A stretch of DNA of 64,000 nt from Ignavibacteriales bacterium (GTDB taxonomy: Bacteria > Bacteroidota > Ignavibacteria > Ignavibacteriales > SURF-24): positions 240,460 through 304,459 of the forward strand of contig JAPLFH010000033.1 in NCBI GenBank assembly GCA_026390815.1, in the 5' to 3' direction. The notes beneath the pieces are model-generated. The model did not search any database and was not told the DNA's origin. It saw nothing but the letters and a program-made list of their open reading frames with translations. A program made the position numbers and the translations under genes. Below, piece by piece: positions 60,252 to 64,000 of the stretch. The first letter of the stretch is position 1. Each line of letters starts with the position of its first letter.

Positions 60252-61418
60252 CTATAAACTTTTCTTAATCGCGTTGTAAATATCTTTTGGATTATGAACA
60301 GATCCACCACCGTGTGGCACGAGCAATACTTTTGCTTTACCAGAATTACATCGCTCAACTTCAAGAACCATTTGTCCATAATTTATTTCCGGAACAATAA
60401 AAGATTTTATTCTGCCAGCCAATTCTCTTATATATTTTTCTGGAAATGGCCAGGCAGTAATTAACCGCAAATGCCCAACTTTAATACCTTCATTACGTGC
60501 CTGCTCAATTGCCGGAATTGCAACACGAGAAGTTATGCCGTAAGTAATTACAACTACATCAGCACCATCAACTTCATCTTCTTGGTAATCAATAATTTTA
60601 TCTGCATTTACTTTAAGTTTATTCACAAGACGATGAACTAATTTTTCCTGTGTAGCAACCGTCATAGAAGGATAACCGCGCTCATCGTGCGTTAATCCTG
60701 TTACGTGGATATTGTAACCATCACCAGCTTTAATAATTGGAGGAACCAAATCCTCATCCGCTTTAAATGGAAGATATTCTTCCTTTGCTCCTTCAAAATA
60801 TCTGCGTGGATAAATTTTAATTTCTTCTGCAGGTGGAATAGCAACTCGCTCGGTCATATGTCCAACGCATTCATCCATCATTAACAAAACCGGAACACGG
60901 AATTCTTCAGATAAATTGAATGCCCTAATTGTAAGATCGAAACATTCCTGCGGAGAATTTGGGCAGAGAGCAATTATTCCATAATCACCATGCGAACCCC
61001 AGCGAGCCTGCATCATATCTCCCTGTGCCGGTGCTGTTGGTAATCCTGTGGATGGTCCAGCACGTTGAACATCAATAAACACACACGGAGTTTCTGTCAT
61101 CGCGGCTAAACCAATGTGTTCCATCATAAGTGAAAAGCCAGGACCAGAAGTTACAGTCATCGCCTTCTTTCCACCCCATACTGCTCCCTGTATAGCAATC
61201 GAAGAAGCAATCTCATCCTCCATTTGAATGAACAATCCACCAACAAGTGGGAATCGCTCGGCAATTCTTTCAACGACTTCTGTAGAAGGAGTAATTGGAT
61301 AACCAGCTACAAAACGGCAGCCTGCAGCAAGAGCTCCTTCGCTGCACGCATGGTCACCATCTATAAAGTGATACCCGGCTAATACACCGGATGGATCTGC
61401 CTGAACAAATTTTTTCAT
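60252..61418 (-). CDS. korA: 2-oxoacid:ferredoxin oxidoreductase, alpha subunit
   Basis: The alpha subunit, 388 residues: GCRFVAGYPITPSTEVVERI, then MEDEIASSIAIQGAVWGGKK, SGPGFSLMMEHIGLAAMTET and VDVQRAGPSTGLPTAPAQGD, all typical of KorA. Its start lies 3 nt after the korD stop and it precedes korB by 11 nt. Together these genes give the ferredoxin-linked step of the (reductive) TCA cycle known in the Chlorobi/Ignavibacteria group. Confidence 0.96.
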   Translation of the reverse strand: MKKFVQADPSGVLAGYHFIDGDHACSEGALAAGCRFVAGYPITPSTEVVERIAERFPLVGGLFIQMEDEIASSIAIQGAVWGGKKAMTVTSGPGFSLMMEHIGLAAMTETPCVFIDVQRAGPSTGLPTAPAQGDMMQARWGSHGDYGIIALCPNSPQECFDLTIRAFNLSEEFRVPVLLMMDECVGHMTERVAIPPAEEIKIYPRRYFEGAKEEYLPFKADEDLVPPIIKAGDGYNIHVTGLTHDERGYPSMTVATQEKLVHRLVNKLKVNADKIIDYQEDEVDGADVVVITYGITSRVAIPAIEQARNEGIKVGHLRLITAWPFPEKYIRELAGRIKSFIVPEINYGQMVLEVERCNSGKAKVLLVPHGGGSVHNPKDIYNAIKKSL

Positions 61419-61421
61419 AGT

Positions 61422-61682
61422 TTATTTTCTTTTTATTCTTAATCCGTAAATAGCAAAGTCTGGGCAAAGTAATCCGCACATATCGCAGCCTGTGCAAAGA
61501 TCGTTGGAAACAAGTGCCGGCGGGTGATATCCTTTAGCGTTATATTGATCTGAGAATCTAAGTGCTTTTGGCGGGCAGAATTCAACACAAAAGCCGCAGC
61601 CTTTGCATCTTTCAACACTTATTACAACAGTTCCCTGGACTTTCTTTTCTGTTACCAATTTATTTTCCGGAAGTGAAGTCAT
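61422..61682 (-). CDS. korD: 2-oxoacid:ferredoxin oxidoreductase, ferredoxin-like delta subunit
   Basis: An 86-residue ferredoxin-type protein with two complete 4Fe-4S motifs, CKGCGFCVEFCP and CTGCDMCGLLCP. It is the first gene of the kor operon and supplies the electron path out of KorAB. No promoter can be placed with confidence upstream. Confidence 0.95.
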   Translation of the reverse strand: MTSLPENKLVTEKKVQGTVVISVERCKGCGFCVEFCPPKALRFSDQYNAKGYHPPALVSNDLCTGCDMCGLLCPDFAIYGLRIKRK

Positions 61683-62330
61683 CTGTTAACCTTAGAATAC
61701 TTGTTTATATAAAAATTGATTTATCAAATTATCGGAGGAATCACTATTTAGTTGAAAGCGAACATTGGTTAGTTTTGTATGAGTATTAAAAAGCATTAAG
61801 ATCAAATTTATTTTTGACAAACTTAGTATAAATTTTTATCAAATTAAAAATGTTGGGAATAAATCTTTGCTAACTTAATTACAGTGTTATTTTAATAATT
61901 AAGGTAGAAATACATCTTTTATTTTGTTTTGAATGCTATTTCACTCATCCGGTAAAATATTTTAGATAAACAACGTGGTTTCGATCATTTTAATAATTTA
62001 TTCGTTTTCTTTCCATTTATTTAAGCGGAAAGAAAAACAATCCGGGATTTAGAAAAAATAATTGTCTTCATTAGTAAAAATTAAACTTACTGGTTAGAAA
62101 TTGAAAAGTAGTTTATATGAAATGCTGTGTTCTTTAAACTTGAATTACAGATTTGTATATTGAGGATGCTAATATATGATCTTGACAATACTAAATAAAT
62201 TTCAAGGTGAATTTTGGCTGCTTCATATTACCACAGGTTCGATTATCCGTTTCCGCTTTTATACAGGAAGCATTTAAATTTTATTATAGAATTAGTCATT
62301 CAATTACAAAACAATATAGTGTGGTGTTAA
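61683..62330. other. Long divergent intergenic region
   Basis: About 650 nt between divergent genes. It must contain promoters for korD (minus) and the exported protein gene (plus). AT-rich; I find no RNA gene, strong hairpin or convincing open frame. A TTGACA occurs at 61816-61821, but its -10 is uncertain. Confidence 0.4.
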
Positions 62331-62963
62331 ATGAAAAGATTATTTGTGATACTTTTGTTATCTGGTTTCCTGATGCCTTTATATTCACAATCGGCAAAAG
62401 ATATTTTTACTACAAGCAAAATGACCTGGTATGGATTAGATTTTTCAAATGTAAAACTCCTTGGTGCCGCCCACTTTAGCAATCCCAAGGAAATAAGAGA
62501 TTACTATTTTGAAGCAATAAATAATGTGGTTGTTACAGAGAAAAGCAAATACGATTTAGCCGAGTTTTTTAGAAAAAGTGAAGTGAATTATAATCTTAGT
62601 GTTGTAAAAGCAAGAAATGCCGAGTTGGATATTGAAAAAGCTCTTTCGGATAATCCAAGTGATATTAATTTTCTTAATAATGAATTAATTGAAGAAATAA
62701 TAAAGGAGTATAAATGTGGATCCGATGAAGGATTAGGCGTAGTTTTTATAATAGAAACTCTTAGCAAATTGATTGATATTGGAGAAGCAACTATGTTCGT
62801 TACTTTTTTTGATATTTCTACAAAAACAGTGCTTTTAACTTATAGAATGACCGGCAGAGCAAAAGGTTTCGGTTTTAGAAATTATTGGGTTCGATCTGTT
62901 TTTAGTGTGCTTAAAGATATAGATGATAAATATTCTTATTTAAATGACGCTTATAACAAGTAA
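62331..62963 (+). CDS. Exported protein of unknown function
   Basis: A 210-residue protein with a signal peptide (1-20, ending PLYSQSAK) and no lipobox. The mature part contains MTWYGLDFSNVKLLGAAHFS, a helical middle and a strand-rich end (EATMFVTFFDISTKTVLLTY, then FGFRNYWVRSVFSVLKDI). It resembles hypothetical exported proteins of Bacteroidota in style, but I cannot name a family. A second exported protein gene follows after 113 nt. Confidence 0.7.
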   Translation: MKRLFVILLLSGFLMPLYSQSAKDIFTTSKMTWYGLDFSNVKLLGAAHFSNPKEIRDYYFEAINNVVVTEKSKYDLAEFFRKSEVNYNLSVVKARNAELDIEKALSDNPSDINFLNNELIEEIIKEYKCGSDEGLGVVFIIETLSKLIDIGEATMFVTFFDISTKTVLLTYRMTGRAKGFGFRNYWVRSVFSVLKDIDDKYSYLNDAYNK

Positions 62964-63076
62964 GATATTGTAATAAATTAAATAAACGACAGCTTATTGA
63001 TTATAGAATCTTTTTTAAATTTATTGTAACTTGCAAACGTAACTAAATAATTTTTTTACAAATTAAAGAGGATAAG

Positions 63077-63682
63077 ATGAAAGCATATCTAAAATATTTC
63101 TTCATCATTTTCGCCGGTGTTTTATTCTTTTCAGGCTGTGGTTCTAACATAATTCTTAAAGAGGGCGGTTTAGATTTCCTTAAAGGGCAATCTGTTTTGA
63201 AAGTTGAATATAATTACGAAGGTATGAAAGTAGGCGATCTTACTGAAGAGGAGTACACTCAAAAAAAAGTTGCCGAATATAATGAAAAGGAAAAAGGTAA
63301 AGGTGATGAATGGTTGAGAAACTGGAAAAGAGACAGAGCTGATAGATTCCAACCAAAGTTTGAAGAATTGATGAACAAAAATCTGGAAGGTAAAATTAAG
63401 GTTGATCCGTCAGCTACTTCTGCTAAATATACCTTGATTCTAAAAACATTGCTTTCCGATCCTGGATGGAATATTGGCATTATGCGAAGAGATGCTATGA
63501 TTAGAACAGAAGCTATTTTTGTTGAAACAGCTAACCACAACAATATTTTAACAGTAATCGAAATTAAGAAAAGTCCCGGTGGAACTTTTGGAGGATTTGA
63601 TTTTGATTCAGGTTTAAGAATGCAAGAATCTTATGCTAAATGTGGTAAAACATTAGCTAACTATTTGATGGATAATTTATAG
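63077..63682 (+). CDS. Lipoprotein of unknown function
   Basis: A 201-residue lipoprotein with a lipobox FSGC (Cys at residue 21) after a hydrophobic signal sequence. The mature domain is mixed alpha/beta with a charged segment (YNEKEKGKGDEWLRNWKRDR) and a beta-rich end (YTLILKTLLSDPGWNIGIMR, then ILTVIEIKKSPGGTFGGFDF). A ribosome-binding site AGAGGA precedes the ATG. It may pair functionally with the preceding gene. Not recognised. Confidence 0.72.
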   Translation: MKAYLKYFFIIFAGVLFFSGCGSNIILKEGGLDFLKGQSVLKVEYNYEGMKVGDLTEEEYTQKKVAEYNEKEKGKGDEWLRNWKRDRADRFQPKFEELMNKNLEGKIKVDPSATSAKYTLILKTLLSDPGWNIGIMRRDAMIRTEAIFVETANHNNILTVIEIKKSPGGTFGGFDFDSGLRMQESYAKCGKTLANYLMDNL

Positions 63683-63738
63683 AATCTTCTGAAAAATTAA
63701 TAATTGGCAAGTGTCATTCCCACAAACCTGACTACTGT

Positions 63739-63876
63739 GTCTGTTGCAGAACTTGTCATTCTGAATGAAGCAAAGCGAAATGAAGAATCTCTATGCTAAT
63801 AATGGGACTTACTCTTATTTGGGGGTTAGATTCTTCGCTCATAACCCTGCCTACCGGTCAGAGTCTGTTGCAGAAC
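63739..63876. repeat. Dispersed-type repeat element with direct and inverted repeats
   Basis: A 14-bp direct repeat, GTCTGTTGCAGAAC, at 63739-63752 and 63863-63876 flanks a segment with TGTCATTCTGAATG and the inverted pair GAAGAATCT (63782-63790) / AGATTCTTC (63828-63836). The GTCATTCTGA...GAAGAATCT type is a widely dispersed intergenic repeat in Bacteroidota/Chlorobi-like genomes. No coding frame. It directly precedes a transposase start. Confidence 0.65.
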
Positions 63877-63935
63877 AGAAGAAGTGGCAGAATAATTGCG
63901 ATAAGAAAGGAGAAATAAAACAGAGTGAAAAAAGA

Positions 63936-64000
63936 ATGTTGGGAAGAAAGAAATTTGAGCCAAAATTAATGTATGCAGTTAGTCTGGAGGACTTGGTACC
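63936..64000 (+). CDS. Transposase, N-terminal fragment cut by the window edge (IS1182-like)
   Basis: The frame ATG at 63936 runs open to the window end, encoding MLGRKKFEPKLMYAVSLEDL-VP. This start resembles that of IS1182/IS4-type transposases (MLGxKxxxPKLFYxxSLExLVP). GGAG lies 25 nt upstream at 63909-63912. Only 21 codons are visible, so the family and completeness are provisional. The repeat element just upstream may be partly the left end of the insertion sequence. Confidence 0.55.
   Translation, partial: MLGRKKFEPKLMYAVSLEDLV

Noticed and set aside
61729..61750. TCCGATAA on the minus strand upstream of korD as a sigma-28 promoter
   Set aside because: The -10 box is good, but the only TAAA is 10 nt away rather than 15-16, and kor genes are metabolic.
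1..64000. CRISPR array, rRNA or tRNA genes, prophage
   Set aside because: No regularly spaced direct repeats, no tRNA-like cloverleaf, no rRNA sequence and no phage genes were seen.

Overview
The window is AT-rich, gene-dense DNA holding an almost complete flagellar and chemotaxis supercluster. About 52 consecutive plus-strand genes run from 140 to 53541 with very short gaps or ATGA-type overlaps. Protein style (Lys/Ile/Asn-rich), gene order, a KorDABC ferredoxin oxidoreductase operon, FliW/CsrA, a CheZ-type phosphatase and a dispersed repeat of the GTCATTCTGA/GAAGAATCT type fit a motile member of the Bacteroidota/Chlorobi/Ignavibacteria superphylum. Ignavibacteria is my best guess; this is inference from style, not a database match.

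Layout. (1) 140-7099: chemotaxis operon with a HEAT-repeat protein, cheR, two CheY-like regulators, cheZ, cheA (no P2 domain), cheB and a small CxCG protein. (2) 7222-21167: rod, MS-ring, C-ring, export ATPase and hook operon: flgB, flgC, an 80-residue orphan, fliE, fliF, fliG, fliH, fliI, fliJ, a MotE-like gene, a giant fliK, flgD, a TIGR02530-type gene and flgE, closed by a strong hairpin. (3) 21470-30685: fliL, fliM, fliN, the export gate fliOPQR-flhB-flhA, then flhF and flhG. (4) 30796-36566: a small membrane protein, fliA (sigma-28), two HDOD proteins, a degenerate histidine kinase and three poorly known proteins, one FliK-like. (5) 36559-44565: flgF, flgG, flgA, flgH, flgI, flgJ (with a lytic transglycosylase domain), flgN, flgK, flgL. 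(6) 44565-49445: two stator pairs, fliW, csrA and two response regulators. (7) 49622-53541: an unknown protein, a PAS kinase, a YwqK/MORN-type membrane protein and cheW.

After a bidirectional terminator the coding strand switches. The minus strand carries a hybrid receiver-PAS-kinase, a methyl-accepting chemotaxis protein with a short TonB-C protein upstream, and the korDABC operon. Two exported proteins of unknown function follow on the plus strand. The window ends in a repeat-rich stretch and the first 21 codons of a probable transposase.

Regulation. Three of the main gaps in the flagellar block carry sigma-54-like elements (GG-N10-G[C/T/A]): before flgB, before fliL, and before the small membrane gene upstream of fliA. 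Two chemotaxis units outside the main block (cheW; the TonB-C/MCP pair) carry matching sigma-28-like elements (TAAAGATT-N11/12-[TA/TC]CGATAA). This suggests a hierarchy in which sigma-54 drives the basal body and fliA, and FliA drives late chemotaxis genes. Flagellin, fliD, fliS, flgM, rpoN and a sigma-54 activator are not visible here and must lie elsewhere if present.

The system is a recognisable flagellum, not a wholly new machine. The most novel points are a hook-protein-like domain inside FlgL, a 145-nt coding overlap of motA and motB, a repeat-expanded FliK, a CheZ whose tail copies the FliM CheY-docking motif, a FlgH without the lipoprotein cysteine, a kinase without its histidine beside two HDOD proteins, and several small orphan genes at fixed flagellar positions.
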